This document shows, in pieces, positions 22,384 through 33,207 of a DNA stretch of 64,000 bases. The position numbers and the translations under genes were made by a program. The first letter of the stretch is position 1, and each line of letters starts with the position of its first letter. The notes beneath the pieces are model-generated. The model ran no database searches. It was not told the origin of the DNA and saw only the letters and a list, made by a program, of their open reading frames with translations. This stretch comes from Nannobrachium achirus (taxonomy: Eukaryota > Chordata > Actinopteri > Myctophiformes > Myctophidae): assembly GCA_963921795.1 (NCBI GenBank), contig OY997640.1, positions 12,209,023 through 12,273,022 on the forward strand. The letters are read 5' to 3'.

Positions 22384-22984
22384 AGTGTTAGTTCACCTAT
22401 TTTTGACATAAAGCTGTGTGAAATACTTGCCATTAAAACAGAGGTTAAAAATGTATTAATTGATTACCAGAGTCCCGTGGTCAGAGTTCTGGTCAGTTTC
22501 TAATGAATATTAAGTAGTTCCAATTGGGTGGGGGCCAGTTGGCGTGGCCCAATCACTGAAAATAGATTAATCCACAAAACTAGTGTCATTTGTATTGTTG
22601 ACCTATTTCTACCATGTAGAGCGAGGTTTCGTTCTGATCAGCTGACTGCAAAGCACCTTGTTTTGGGGAAATACGTTGCAGCGGCGTAGTGATACCAGAC
22701 ACAAAAAATAGTACCATGTGACAGAGGGGTCAAAGTTGAACAAAAGTTGGTCTATTTGGTAGAAATAGGTCAACAATACAAATGACGCTAGTTTTGTGGA
22801 TTCATCTATTTTTAATGATTGGGCCATGAGCCCCTGCCAAATCACCGGAACTACTTTATATTCATCTAAAACTGACCAGAACTCTGACCACGGGACTCTG
22901 GTAATGAATTAATACATTTGTAACCACTATTTTAATGGCAAGTTTTTCACACAGCTTTATGTCAAAAATAGGTGAACTAACACT
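22384..22984. mobile_element. TTAA-target MITE, about 600 bp
   Basis: TTAA flanks both ends (22380-22383 and 22985-22988). Inverted ends start AGTGTTAGTTCACCTATTTT and pair over roughly 150 bases, including ACCAGAGTCCCGTGGTCAGA. TTAA duplications occur in piggyBac and Kolobok elements and I cannot tell which made this one. Copy B of the duplication reads GTGGCTTAAATAAC here, an unfilled TTAA. Confidence 0.8.
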
Positions 22985-23135
22985 TTAAAGCGTTACAGCG
23001 ATAGCAAAGCAGTATAGTGGATAGCATAGATTCTGTGGATATAAGATAACACACAGAGAACAGGATAGGTGGACAGGGACAGCTGGACACCTCAATGTAA
23101 AATGGGTTATTTTGTCCAACATGTTACTTACTTAA

Positions 23136-23502
23136 AGGGATATTCCACTTTCAAAAAACCTTTGGTCATTTTATCTTCTAATCAGGCTTTTATGAACACC
23201 CTGAACAGTTTTTAATTTGCTTGATTCAATATTTAGATATTTGATGTACTATCACTGTAAATGTTACCAGGCCCTCTTGGCCCAAGGCCTCTCCCCACAC
23301 ACCAATTGTTTAATAATTATTTGGGAAAATGGAAAAAAAAAACATACAAAAACATAATTATTAAAAATAAATGAAAATTTAATAATATGGGTGTTTTTAA
23401 TGATGGTTTTAATCATGGTTAAAATGGAGTTTGAAGTTACAATGGGTGTGTGTGGGGAGAGAAGCCCTTCCCCTGTTTCCCTGCTGAAAGTGGAATATCC
23501 CT
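23136..23502. mobile_element. TTAA-target MITE, AGGGATATTCCACTTTCA family
   Basis: TTAA lies at 23132-23135 and 23503-23506, and the inverted ends read AGGGATATTCCACTTTCA. A diverged relative lies near 2400-2910, and a lone end (GTGAAATATCCC before TTAA) sits at about 51446-51460. Copy B of the duplication lacks it (CAACATGTTAAAAAAAA). Confidence 0.8.
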
Positions 23503-23559
23503 TTAAGACACCATTTTGTACCTTTTTTTTTGCCCAGATGTCCCAGTGCCCAACAATCC

Positions 23560-24230
23560 TGTAATCTCCATCTCAGTGCAACCTTTTGATATGGATCTTG
23601 GTCCATTCGGAGAACATGGTCCGGGCCAATAATATTGCAAATACCTTTTTCATTCATTTTTCATAAGAGCTACAATCTATTTAGGTTTGTTTCGCTGGGG
23701 GATGTAAACAGACCTGCACTGCGTGACATAACTTCCCTTAACCGCAGCATTTCCGCCATTTCAGTTATGCAGCCCACAGTAGCGCATATTGTGGCCAGGG
23801 TGCTGTGTTACTGTTTGGAGCAAGGCTTCACAGTCAACTATACAACCAAATACATCTCTTTATGAACAAGCACTGACACTAATGAAATGAAATGCCACCA
23901 ATCTTAATTATTAGAAAATACACCATGTTTAGTTTTTGCAAAGGTGAGTGTCATGCATTATAGTGAGTGTGATGCATTATATGGCTGTTGTAGAGAATAC
24001 AAGGAGGGTTTTATTTGAGGACAGAAGGAGATCAAGTTCTACCATCAAAGTGATCAGGTATTCACTGTTGAGTCCAAGGCATGCAAATTTAACAATGGAC
24101 AAAAGACATGCATGCAGATGCACTGCAAGCTTGATATGCTTTGATTTATTAGATGCAATAATGACACGTTAAATGCTTTTCACATGACTAGTCTAGTTTA
24201 GTTTGCAATGCAGGAGATGTTAGTGCACCT
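23560..24230. other. No gene recognised
   Basis: A short plus-strand frame at 23635-23865 (FVSLGDVNRPALRDI...) vaguely recalls a transposase helix-turn-helix region, but no catalytic motif or second match supports it. Nothing else was recognised. Confidence 0.4.
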
Positions 24231-24490
24231 TGTTCAGGAGCTCGAGCTGCAGGCCGCCAACGGGAGCCAGTGGAGGGAGTGGAGAAGGGGGGAGACATTG
24301 CCTGGTTGAAGACCAGCCGTGCCACGGCATCAGGACTCGAACCAGCAACACGCTGTCAGGCAACCCTGAGCCTATGTGGTATGTCCCTGGACCGGTAGGC
24401 CCCAAAGCTCACAACTTAAACACATCCATCTTGTCACTGTGTGTCCGTCTGTGTGCAACAACAGTGCTCAAGCAAAGCACATGATTTAGT
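24230..24490 (-). repeat. tRNA-derived SINE-like repeat
   Basis: On the minus strand the B-box-like GGTTCGAGTCC is preceded by CTACCGGTCCAGGGACATAC, an A-box-like region. The same sequence, including the downstream CACATCCATCTTGTCACTGT, is found at about 46430-46682, so it is a dispersed repeat. Confidence 0.55.
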
Positions 24491-24708
24491 GGTTTTGACA
24501 ACACATAGATGTTAACAGGTACAGTATATGAGGCTGAACCCCTTTTCCATTCGACATAAAATGATGTCCCTCGCGACTGAAAAGCATTAGACCGAATGAG
24601 AGTTCAGAAATGTGCACGTCGGAAAACACAACTCACCAAACATTTTGTAGAAATAGAAAAAGAATAGACAGGCCTTGAGTGTGTCCTCTCCCCCCACTCC
24701 CCCCCTCC

Positions 24709-24712
<4 letters not shown>

Positions 24713-24781
<69 letters not shown>
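24713..24781. repeat. CT microsatellite
   Basis: About 34 CT units. The REREREL-type frame on the minus strand here is an artefact of the repeat. Confidence 0.95.
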
Positions 24782-24783
<2 letters not shown>

Positions 24784-24829
24784 TTTCCTGCAACTCTTTC
24801 AGGTAAACCAAGAACCTAGATCACACACA

Positions 24830-25560
24830 TGCAAAGGCAACACCAGAGCCCTCTTCTCCAGAGTCAACCACTTACTCCAGCCCCCCAGAGCCCTCCCCTC
24901 CAATAGAACCTCTCATACCTGCACTGTCTTTCTGCAATTCTTCACCACCAAAATCACCACCATCCACCAACAGCTGGCCTCATCAAACACCCCATCAGTT
25001 GACCCACCCTGGATGAATTCTGCTGACCAACCACCTCTCAGTCCCCTCTCCAACTTTAGCCCCACCTCAGAACCCACCATATGTGAGCTCATCCTTAAAT
25101 CCAAATCCATCCATCAACTAGACCCCCTTCCCACTACCCTCGTCAAAGCCTGTCTCCCATCCATTTCCCCTATAATAACAAATTATAATCAATTACTCCC
25201 TCACCTCTGGAACTGTCCCCCCGCTCTTAAAATGGCTGCAATCACCCCAATCATCAAAAAACCTGGCGCCGACCCAACTGACTTGAACCACTACCGCCCC
25301 ATCTCCAACCTCCCCTTCATCTCTAAAACCCTCGAGAGAGTGGTCGCCGCCCAACTTCAGTCCCACCTCAACTCTACTGTAACAACCTCCATGAACCGTT
25401 TCAATCCGGTTTCCGCCCCCATCATAGCACCCAAACAGCCCTGGCAAAAATCACTAATGACCTCCGTGCGGCCGACTCCGGACTCCTCACCATCCTCATC
25501 ATCCTCAACCTTTCCGCTGCCTTCGACACCATCTCCCACCCACTACTCCATGTTAGTTAC
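24830..25560 (+). mobile_element. L2-type LINE fragment (reverse transcriptase region, decayed)
   Basis: Plus-strand translation gives LDPLPTTLVKACLPSISP, then AAITPIIKKPGADPTDLNHY and RPISNLPFISKTLERVVAAQ. This is the typical fish L2-clade reverse transcriptase N-terminal palm and fingers. After LQSHLNS the frame shifts, and the next frame gives FQSGFRPHHSTQTALAKIT and LNLSAAFDTISHPLL. The catalytic YxDD box and the 3' end are absent. It is a dead fragment truncated at both ends. The upstream frame from about 24830 (GNTRALFSRVNHLLQPP) belongs to the same ORF2. Confidence 0.85.
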
Positions 25561-25989
25561 TCACCTGTGTAGGCAGGTTAGCTTTTCACCAGGTTAACAT
25601 TCACCCGTGTCAAAAGAATGAACCGTCAAACAGATGCTATGTCGCAATATCGACACGCTCCCTGTGCTAGAACAATCCTAAAGGGTTGAGTCATGGGAAG
25701 CAAATCATGCCGTGATAGCTTGTGCAAATCATGTGCCTTGCAATTTATTTTAGATGAGGCGCATGTTCAAGTTATGATTAGCATTAAAACACTTACATGA
25801 TAACTAATGTAGTAGCATTGCGATAGCTGTATAGCAATCATAGTCTTGTTGCTGTAGTAGCATTATAGACACATTAGACTTGGCATTGATTGAGAGCAGT
25901 AGTGTAGCAACAATAATAAGTTAGCCTAGCATTTCTGTTGTAGCAGCACGGTAGTAAAGTCAGCAGCATTAGCAAAACCATTATCATAT

Positions 25990-27640
25990 CACCCTAAGCA
26001 CAAAACACACCTCCTGTAAACCTGTGGTGTGACAATAAAGTTTCTGATTCTGAAAGTCTGATTTTGTGTTCTCAAGGTATTTTAACAGACAGACATATTT
26101 ACCAGGGTTCCCCAGGCATTGATAGTACTCTGAGAGTGTACAAATTGAACAAAATAGACCCTTGCCTTGAGTCATGGGGATCTGTGGCCCAATAATGCAC
26201 ACCAAACTAGGGGTACTTAAAATGAATAAATAAAATTAAAAAAAAAGGTTGAAGACCATTACCAGAATACAATACAACAATGTGTACAAATAATGTGCTC
26301 AGAATGACTGAGAGACTGAGATTGTTTCAATGATGATTTATTTGTTAGTTTTTTTATTCATTTTTATTGATGCAAGAAAAAGGAAAAAATACATTGAAGC
26401 AAGTTGTGTTCAGCTTAAATCAAACCATCTGTTCCATCCATGTTCCTCTCACTATCAACACAAGACCTGCAAGTCACGTCCAAAACCACATACTAACTTC
26501 AACCTCAGCCTACTGTTCAGTATCTAAACTAAAGCAGCAGGAATTCACTTAGTTCAGACATACTATGGAGATTGGGAAAGCACCCCATCTGCTGGCAAAG
26601 CAGAGTTACTACATGGCCTCTGCAAATCTAAGCCAGCCTGTTCTGTCCCTGCTTTATTAAAGGGATACTTCACTTTCAAATAAAAGTTGTTAAACCTTGA
26701 TATCTAACAGCACAGTGAAATGTATAACTTCACTTAAACCCCATATGGTTGACCATAATGGGTCCCTCAGGGCTCTATACTAGTGTCTCTTCTGTGTTCT
26801 AATGTTAAGAAGGCTTTTGCTGGAAATAGATATTTACTGCAAATACAGCCTTCCCCACAATAAGGATGTCCAACATTGTTGTTTTGAATAGCAGCAAGGC
26901 AGCTATCAGCCACATTTCACTGTGGGATGTACCCACAGTGTCCACTTTAAGTGTCCATGCACACAATTGCCTGAATTTAGTTTGTATCTCACATACAATT
27001 GAATAGCTACCAAACTCTGAGACAGGCTAAGATGTAATGTGGCTTAAATAACAACTTAGTATGTGATTTCAGACGATGCCCTGATGTCACTGACAATGTC
27101 ATTGTTAATGCAACCCATGGCTTTTAGAGGAGTTCTGCCCATACCTCAAAATGTGGCTGGGGTTGAGTGAGACTGTGTTGCTAATGAGAGTCTGTGTCCA
27201 TCTTCTGTTAACTCGTCACTTGTCTCTTCATTCTTTCAGTAGCGTTACAGCGATAGCAAAGCAGTAATAGTGGATAGCATAGATACTGTAGATATAGGAG
27301 TCACACACAGGGAACAGGATAGACAGGGACAGCCATGGGCACCTCAATGTAAAATGGGTTATTTTGTCCAACATGTTAAAAAAAATACACTATCTTTAGT
27401 AAATTATACAGTAGATGATGAAAGATTAGAGCACGCTTACATATTTGACGATTAAGGTCTGATATTTCTGCAATCGCTATATAAATTGCTACAGAACCTT
27501 TTTTTAAGGCAAAAAGAAGTTGTTGAAGGAACAATTGAAGTCTGATAATGATGTAGTGTGTACTTTTACTTAGCTTTACTTAGAATTGTTTACCTTTTTT
27601 ACATTGCCCAGATGTCCCTAGTGCCCAACTATCCTGTATC
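25990..27640. repeat. Segmental duplication, copy B
   Basis: Direct partner of 21033-23560, in the same order and orientation but shorter because it lacks the MITEs found in copy A. It carries a roughly 190-bp stretch (about 27055-27240) missing around the TTAA MITE site of copy A. It ends about 90 bp before the stop codon of the C-type lectin gene on the minus strand. No coding region was recognised. Confidence 0.75.
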
Positions 27641-27732
27641 ACCCACACACACAAAATAAGACAGTATGTCAAGAAGTAATATGGTGTAAATAGTGTGTAA
27701 ATGCGTGTGCATGTGTGTAATCTCCATGCTAT

Positions 27733-30700
27733 TCACTGGGCTCCAGGCACTGGCTTTTTGCAGATGGAGGGAAACTTCTCACTGCATTGAATGTCATCCC
27801 AGTTGTTTTTTCCATCTGAAAAGAAAGACAACGTGGAGCCTTATGTTAATTATTATATTGAGTTGTTAGTTAAAGGTGCTACTAGTGATATAGCGTTGTG
27901 TTATTACATCTTTATATGCTATTTGTAATATTTGAGTGTGTCTCTCCGGCTCTTTAGTAAAGTAGGATCTATTATGGATGGACAATATAATTGATATGGC
28001 AATATATCGCAATATTTTATTTCCCAATACTGTATTGATACTATAGGCTGTAGTATTGCAATACTTTTGGAGCAAAAACAATGCATAGGAGCAAATGTAT
28101 ACTTCTTTTGTTTTCACCTGAAAAAAGTGCTGACTATCCCTGTAACGTCATGCAGCTCAGAGATGTCATTTTCGGAGCTGCGGAGACTGTAAACCCACTG
28201 TATCTGCGATCCACAACGGGGCAAGCAAGAGTGCAAGACTAAATCATCGTGCTCTGCTGAACTGTCACAAGCATGCAGCAAAGAAACCTGACCTGGATGG
28301 CATAGCCAATATACCTTAATTTCCCGTACATCCGCCAGGAGTAGCACCTTCCTCATCTAGAAATAAATATGTGGAAAAACCTTTTTTGGTTTGTTTTACT
28401 GCATGTACTTGAATGCTTTGTTCACTATACTATAGCTTGGTCATGGTTATACTTTTTTTTTTTTTTTTTTTTTTTTTACAATCCATGATGCACAAATACG
28501 AGGGAGTGAATTAGTTAACGAGAGAGAGAGAGAGAGAGAGAGAGCGAGTATAAGTGTTCTGCTTGTGCTCGTAGTAGCCTATGTTATCTTTTGTGAGATC
28601 AATAAATAATAAATGTCCTCTTCAATGCAATTACTTTGATAATATGGTGCTTACATATTGAAACCGCTGAACATTCATTGTAAAATCATAACACTGTACT
28701 ATTGACAAACTGTAAATAAATAAAGTATGCCTATCCAGTAGGGGGGAAAAAATCCTTTTTTGCAACGGAAGGGGGGGAAGGGCGATTGATATGGGTTCCA
28801 ATATGGCATTGACATTTGGACAAAACTCTGCGCCTATTCTCAGCGACCAGAGCATAGACATAAGTACACATAGAACGTACTGCACTGCATGACTTCTGCT
28901 TCTCATTCCAACTGTTGAGCTTCCCTTTCTCCTTCTATGCCTGTTGTGTCTATACTGAGTTATGCTTCGACGAACAACGGTATGTGTGATTTACAAGCAC
29001 ACAACTGGGCTTGCAGATCGGCGATGTTCGACACGTGATACTGGCGTACGTCCAAGTATAAACCAACTTATCGAGCCATGAAAGGCAACGGAACTCTGTG
29101 AGATCTATTTCTCACGGTTTGTTTTGTATGTTAAGAACGCTGGCTTTCATACCAAAACAATACATTTGATATCAATACTTGTTATTTTACTTCAACATTT
29201 ATTCAAGTAAATGTTGAATACATGACTTCTACTTGTAACAGAGTAGGCTATCTTGACATTGCAGCATTGCTACTTTTACTCGAGTAAAGAATGTGAAAAA
29301 AGTTTCCACCACTGAGTAAAAGTTAAGCCATAAGGTGACAGAGTCATGGCTTTGAGGGTTAATCTTCTGCCATTATCTCAGGTTCAGATTGCTTAAGGCA
29401 CTTTTGGTGCATGTTTGCTTGAGTGTATTAATTTTTTTATGGTGTGGCTAGCGCCCTCCAAGGAGAAAAAATCACCGGCCGCTACTGATCTGGTCAGAAC
29501 ATTAGCCAAAAGCAGATCTACAAGCTCACAACTAGTCAGGGAATATAAAACAATAAATAAAAGAAAATAAAAGAAGAAAACATACAGTATATAAAAATAT
29601 ATATACCGGTACATAGAATAAATTCCTTACGATACAGTTATTCACCAATGTGTTTGTAAAAGTGTCTCGTAACACATCTCACAAGGACTGAAATTCAGTT
29701 TCCCTAGGCGAATCTGTGACTGCTGAAAGTTCATGATTCTGAATCCATTGCAAGCATTTGTTTTGCACGAAATACACTCCCTGGGCTAAAGAAAAAAATA
29801 AATAAAACAGCCATAGACACTTTTCCAGGTCATCACAGTTTTGTGTTGTCACTTACCAGCACCTCTCCAGTTCAGGATCATGCAGTCCTGGTTTCCTTTG
29901 TGATTGTCAGGTTGTCCCTTGTTCCACTCGGTGAAGGTCATTGGGGTCCCGTCGCTCCACAGCCAAGCACCTTCCTAGAGGACAGTATCACATCATGGTT
30001 TAATACAATAGAGCGTGTTTCCAGTTAACAAATTACAAAGCTTATTTATACAGTTGCATTCATTCATTCATTCGTTCATTCATTCATTTGTTCGTTCATT
30101 ACATTTTGCCCCTACGCCCTTTTCTGTCTGGACAAGGGTGTAGGGGTGACTAACGCTTGTCAATAAAAATGTGTTTCCCAAAAAAAATTTAAAAACCCAT
30201 TTCATGCTTTGACTATGCCAGCTTGTAAATGTGCTATTTAAAAAAAAAAAAAAAAAAGATATATAAATGTCTTCTAAATGCTTCTTCTAAATCAGTGGTT
30301 CTCAAACTTTGTCATGTGAAGGACCCCCATAATTAGTAAAAAAAAAAAGTATTTGGCTGCGGACCCCCATCTCAAAATAAGCTGTTCCAGGGACTCCCCC
30401 AGAAGCAGAGATTTGAGTACATTTATAAGTTTGCAAATATTTTCAAGATTTTTCAAAGAATAGCAGATCTACAAGCTTGCAGCGCGGCACTAGATGCCAT
30501 ACTGTGAGCTTGTATATCTGCTATTTTTCAATATCTAAAGCATCAAATAATGGTTGAAGCGGTTCAAGTCTAACGTGACACAGATTTGTATTTCCATCTC
30601 TTAATGTGTAAATGTACCTGTGGGCCATCGTGGCCGCCCACCCAGGTCCAGGTCTTTGCACCAGTTTTGTAACTTATCAGAGCCTGAAGAATGGTGTGTT

Positions 30701-31814
30701 CCTCTTTGCTCTGTATGGATGCCAGGTTTCCATCCTGAGACAAGCACTTTTTCTGCAGAAAAATATAAACAGAGGACAAAAAATGATATTATTCAATTAC
30801 TTAAAGGAGCTATAGTCAACTTTTTCATTGTAGGGCCGACACTTTGTTTACATCCTAGTCTATAGACTAGAATGTAAACAAAGTGTCGGCCCCTCAATGG
30901 CCAAAATTATTATTGTATCATTATTTTACGCTTTTTGTGGTCATTTTTGAATAGAAACACATATATGAAGCTTATTCTTTTATAAAATATTTTCGAAACA
31001 TTATTTTTATTTTAGCATCCGTTTTTCAAGAAAAAGTTGACAATAGCTCCTTTAAAGGACAACTTCACCACTTCTCATCCTATTTTCATATAATTGGTCC
31101 TCACTAATGTTCACGATAAAACAGCACTACTCGGTCTGTGTCTCTTAAAGGAGAGCTGTGGGCAGTTCAGAAATCTGTCATGCTTTCAGGGATAAACATA
31201 CTACAGTTTCTATTTGCTGGGATTCCCCATATGATGTCATATGATGTCACATCTGCCCACAGGGCTGTGGGCAGATGGAACTGCCCACAGCCCTCCTATG
31301 AGACACAGGCCGAGTAGAAATAAATTATGCTTATTTATCATGAACATTAGTCAGGACTAATTATATGATGATAGGTTGAAAAGTGGCGAAGTCGTCCATC
31401 AAAGCAAGAAAGCAATAAATAAAGAAAGGAAGAAAGAAAGAAAGAAAGAGTTGCGTATTTCATGTGTCCTCTAGACTAATTACCTCTGCGTCAGCCCAAG
31501 TCATCTTGGACACTTCGAATAAGTAGCAGTTACCGAACAATTCATCCCATCCTTTTGGACACTGACACTTGGCGACTACTGAAAATACAGCAGACACCAT
31601 AAGTCAGCCGTTTGAAAGCAAAGCTGTTGTTATTCATCTAAAAATTACAGTGAAAATGCTAAACACTGAAGAGTAAATGGCCTATACAGTAGGCTATTTA
31701 ATTAGGAATCTGTAACACACGTGCGCGCACACGTGCACCTCACACACCTGCAGGAGCTGCAGCAGTCAGAGCCATCCCAGCACAGAGAAGTAGAGTCACA
31801 CTCAGCATACTCAT
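27733..31814 (-). CDS. Secreted C-type lectin, ladderlectin / type II antifreeze-like, five coding exons
   Basis: Minus strand exons: 31814-31748, 31578-31484, 30752-30618, 29974-29857 and 27815-27733, all with AG/GT borders and matching phases, giving 165 residues. The start MSMLSVTLLLCAGMALTAAA is a clear signal peptide. The single lectin domain then begins CQCPKGWDELFGNCY. Later marks are WADAEKKC, GNLASIQSKEEH, TWVGGHDG, EWNKGQPDN, QDCM and IC near the end. QPD is the galactose-type calcium-site tripeptide. The other half of the usual site, WND, reads WDD here. Length and exon pattern fit the fish ladderlectin and herring/smelt type II antifreeze group: secreted lectins of mucus and plasma that bind microbes. 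An ice-binding role cannot be inferred. A TATA box lies upstream, and intron 4 is stretched by repeats. Other CTL subfamilies are possible. Confidence 0.9.
28450..29540. other. Lectin intron 4 contents: poly-T, GA repeat, hairpin remnants
   Basis: Poly-T lies at about 28450-28478 and a GA repeat at about 28519-28544. A diverged AGATCTACAAGC-type hairpin lies at about 28991-29032, a hAT-end-like TTTACTCGAGTAAAGAATG at about 29276, and a half-hairpin AGCAGATCTACAAGCTCACA at 29511-29530. No exon was seen here. Confidence 0.55.
30296..30560. mobile_element. hAT-type MITE piece with hairpin, in lectin intron 3
   Basis: It starts CAGTGGTTCTCAAACTTTG, followed by GGACCCCCAT and CGGACCCCCATCTCAAAATA blocks. 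It contains an AGATCTACAAGC hairpin at about 30459-30533. The same block order, inverted, is found inside 3771-4390 and 40845-41362 and near 55650-56230. The right end is not defined. Confidence 0.6.
30801..31055. mobile_element. TTAA-target MITE in lectin intron 2
   Basis: TTAA lies at 30801-30804 and 31052-31055, with ends AGGAGCTATAGTCAACTTTT and AAAAGTTGACAATAGCTCCT. Inside near the left end is a short perfect foldback around CTAGTCTATAGACTAG (ACACTTTGTTTACATYCTAG arms). Confidence 0.8.
31056..31398. mobile_element. Foldback MITE abutting the previous one
   Basis: Ends GGACAACTTCACCACTTCTC and its near complement ending GTCGTCC. The arms pair on through CATATAATT and TCGGTCTGTGTCTC to a centre TCTGCCCACAGGGCTGTGGG. 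It shares the TTAA junction with the element at 30801-31055. Confidence 0.7.
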
Positions 31815-31910
31815 GGTGGTCGTCACGGTGATTGATTGAAGATGATCCTTCAGCAGAAAGAAACAGTCATATTAGACATATTAGACACACGGTATCTCTG
31901 AAAGTCAGTG

Positions 31911-31950
31911 GAGAGGAGAGGAGAGGAGAGGAGAGGAGAGGAGAGGAGAG
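31911..31950. repeat. GGAGA microsatellite between TATA box and start codon of the lectin gene
   Basis: About eight GGAGA units (minus strand TCTCC), lying in the 5' untranslated region or a 5' intron of the lectin gene. Confidence 0.85.
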
Positions 31951-32007
31951 GTCTCAAACCTTCAGTAGAATGATGTGTTGATGTGTTGGATGACAGAAAC
32001 GGCGGCT

Positions 32008-32015
32008 CTTATATA
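32008..32015 (-). promoter_or_regulatory. TATA box of the C-type lectin gene
   Basis: Minus strand GGGTATATAAGAGCC, about 195 bases before the start codon and followed by a CAACACATCAACACATCATT leader. Spacing and sequence are typical. Transcription would start near 31980. The 5' leader may contain a small intron. Confidence 0.65.
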
Positions 32016-32394
32016 CCCTTTGTGTGGATGACGAAAACAGATCAGAATGCATGAAAGAATGCAGAATGAGCAGGAAGTAGTTTATAATCTCATTTGGGTC
32101 TACTTTGACATTCATATGTATTTCCTTGGTGGTGTTTTCACGGGAAACCCCCTCTCTGCCATCGCCTGCCTTGAGTTCCTTGTCAGTTAGGCCACGTCTG
32201 CCAACAGAGTACCAATATGTTACCTTAGACACTCCACTGCACACTCATAGCCGTGGGAAGTACTGTGTTGATGAGTTGTCAGTCTGAGTTCAGTGTGTGC
32301 GCAATAAATGGACAATAAATGTTGTTCTGCATGCCCAAAGTAAGAAGTTGCAATACAACCTATTTTCTTTTTTAGCCTACGTTTATACTTATTT

Positions 32395-32610
32395 GGGGGT
32401 GTTATTGCTGACGGTCGCAGTTACTATATCAAAACCTCCGGCTTTTCGTCAGTCTGTCAGTCTGTCACGTCACATCATGTCACGTCACGTCACACTTTTG
32501 CCCTACTCATATCTCCGCCACCATTGCCCCTATCCATGCCAAACTTTGCACACACACTCCTTGCCTACCAATCCACAACCTCCACCACTCCAGTCTCACT
32601 GGTGTTAGAT
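32395..32610. repeat. Dispersed repeat piece, inverted partner at 40040-40285
   Basis: CGGTCGCAGTTACTATATC, CATATCTCCGCCACCATTGC and CCATGCCAAACTTTGCACAC all occur as reverse complements at 40120-40275. One copy is outside and one inside the Harbinger element, so the repeat is independent of it. Confidence 0.7.
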
Positions 32611-33207
32611 GAGTCTGCAATTAGGCCTATTTATATTTAACAACCAAATTAAACTGATTTTATAGTTCATTAAATTCTTTTGAAAAGAAAAATATAGATT
32701 TAGCTGGGGGGAGGGTTGATGGGGTAGACTCAGCAGCAGTAAATGACTTCCCACGGCCCTGCTCACACCCGTAACACAATCTAAAACTATTTTTAAACTA
32801 TGGTAGCTTCGACAGTGGTGGTTTCTTTCCACACCGTGATATCTTGATGAGACATCTTCTTTCGTGACGAGGAAGTCTAAAGGGGAACACACACTGGACG
32901 CGGAGGCGGCGCGGAAGCGCCGCGTCAAAACATACGGCCCCATTATTTTCAATGAACTAACCCACACCGGCGGCGTCAGACGCGCGCAGCCGCACGTCGG
33001 ACGCCTCGCCGATACACCGCTGTTCTATTTTTCCAGCGTTGGCGCGCGGTGAAATGCTTTTTTTCTTTTTTTCATATGGGTATTCCGTGGGCGTGGCTAG
33101 CAGGTCTCTGCTCCCACCATGGCTCAGTGCGTACGTGACTTGTTGTGGCATGCCATGCGGACAGAAGAAGGGAGAAAGCAACAAACCAACCTGAAGCCGT
33201 CGTCGCA

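Larger units (their letters stand above)
21033..23560. repeat. Segmental duplication, copy A
   Basis: It shares long stretches, in the same order, with 25990-27640. Shared landmarks are AAACACACCTCCTGTAAACC, GGGGATCTGTGGCCCAATAA, AAAGCACCCCATCTGCTGG, GCGTTACAGCGATAGCAAAG and TGCCCAGATGTCCC. Copy A contains three MITE insertions, at least two of which are missing from copy B. No protein family was recognised. Copy B ends next to the 3' end of the lectin gene, so the unit may be old lectin-gene flank. Confidence 0.75.

Noticed and set aside
23635-23865. Possible transposase helix-turn-helix piece (FVSLGDVNRPALRDI)
   Set aside because: Only a vague resemblance. No catalytic motif, no element ends and no second match in the window.
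32864-33052. Frame starting MTRKSKGEHTLDAEAARKRRVK
   Set aside because: It crosses the left end of the Harbinger element and is translated terminal repeat.
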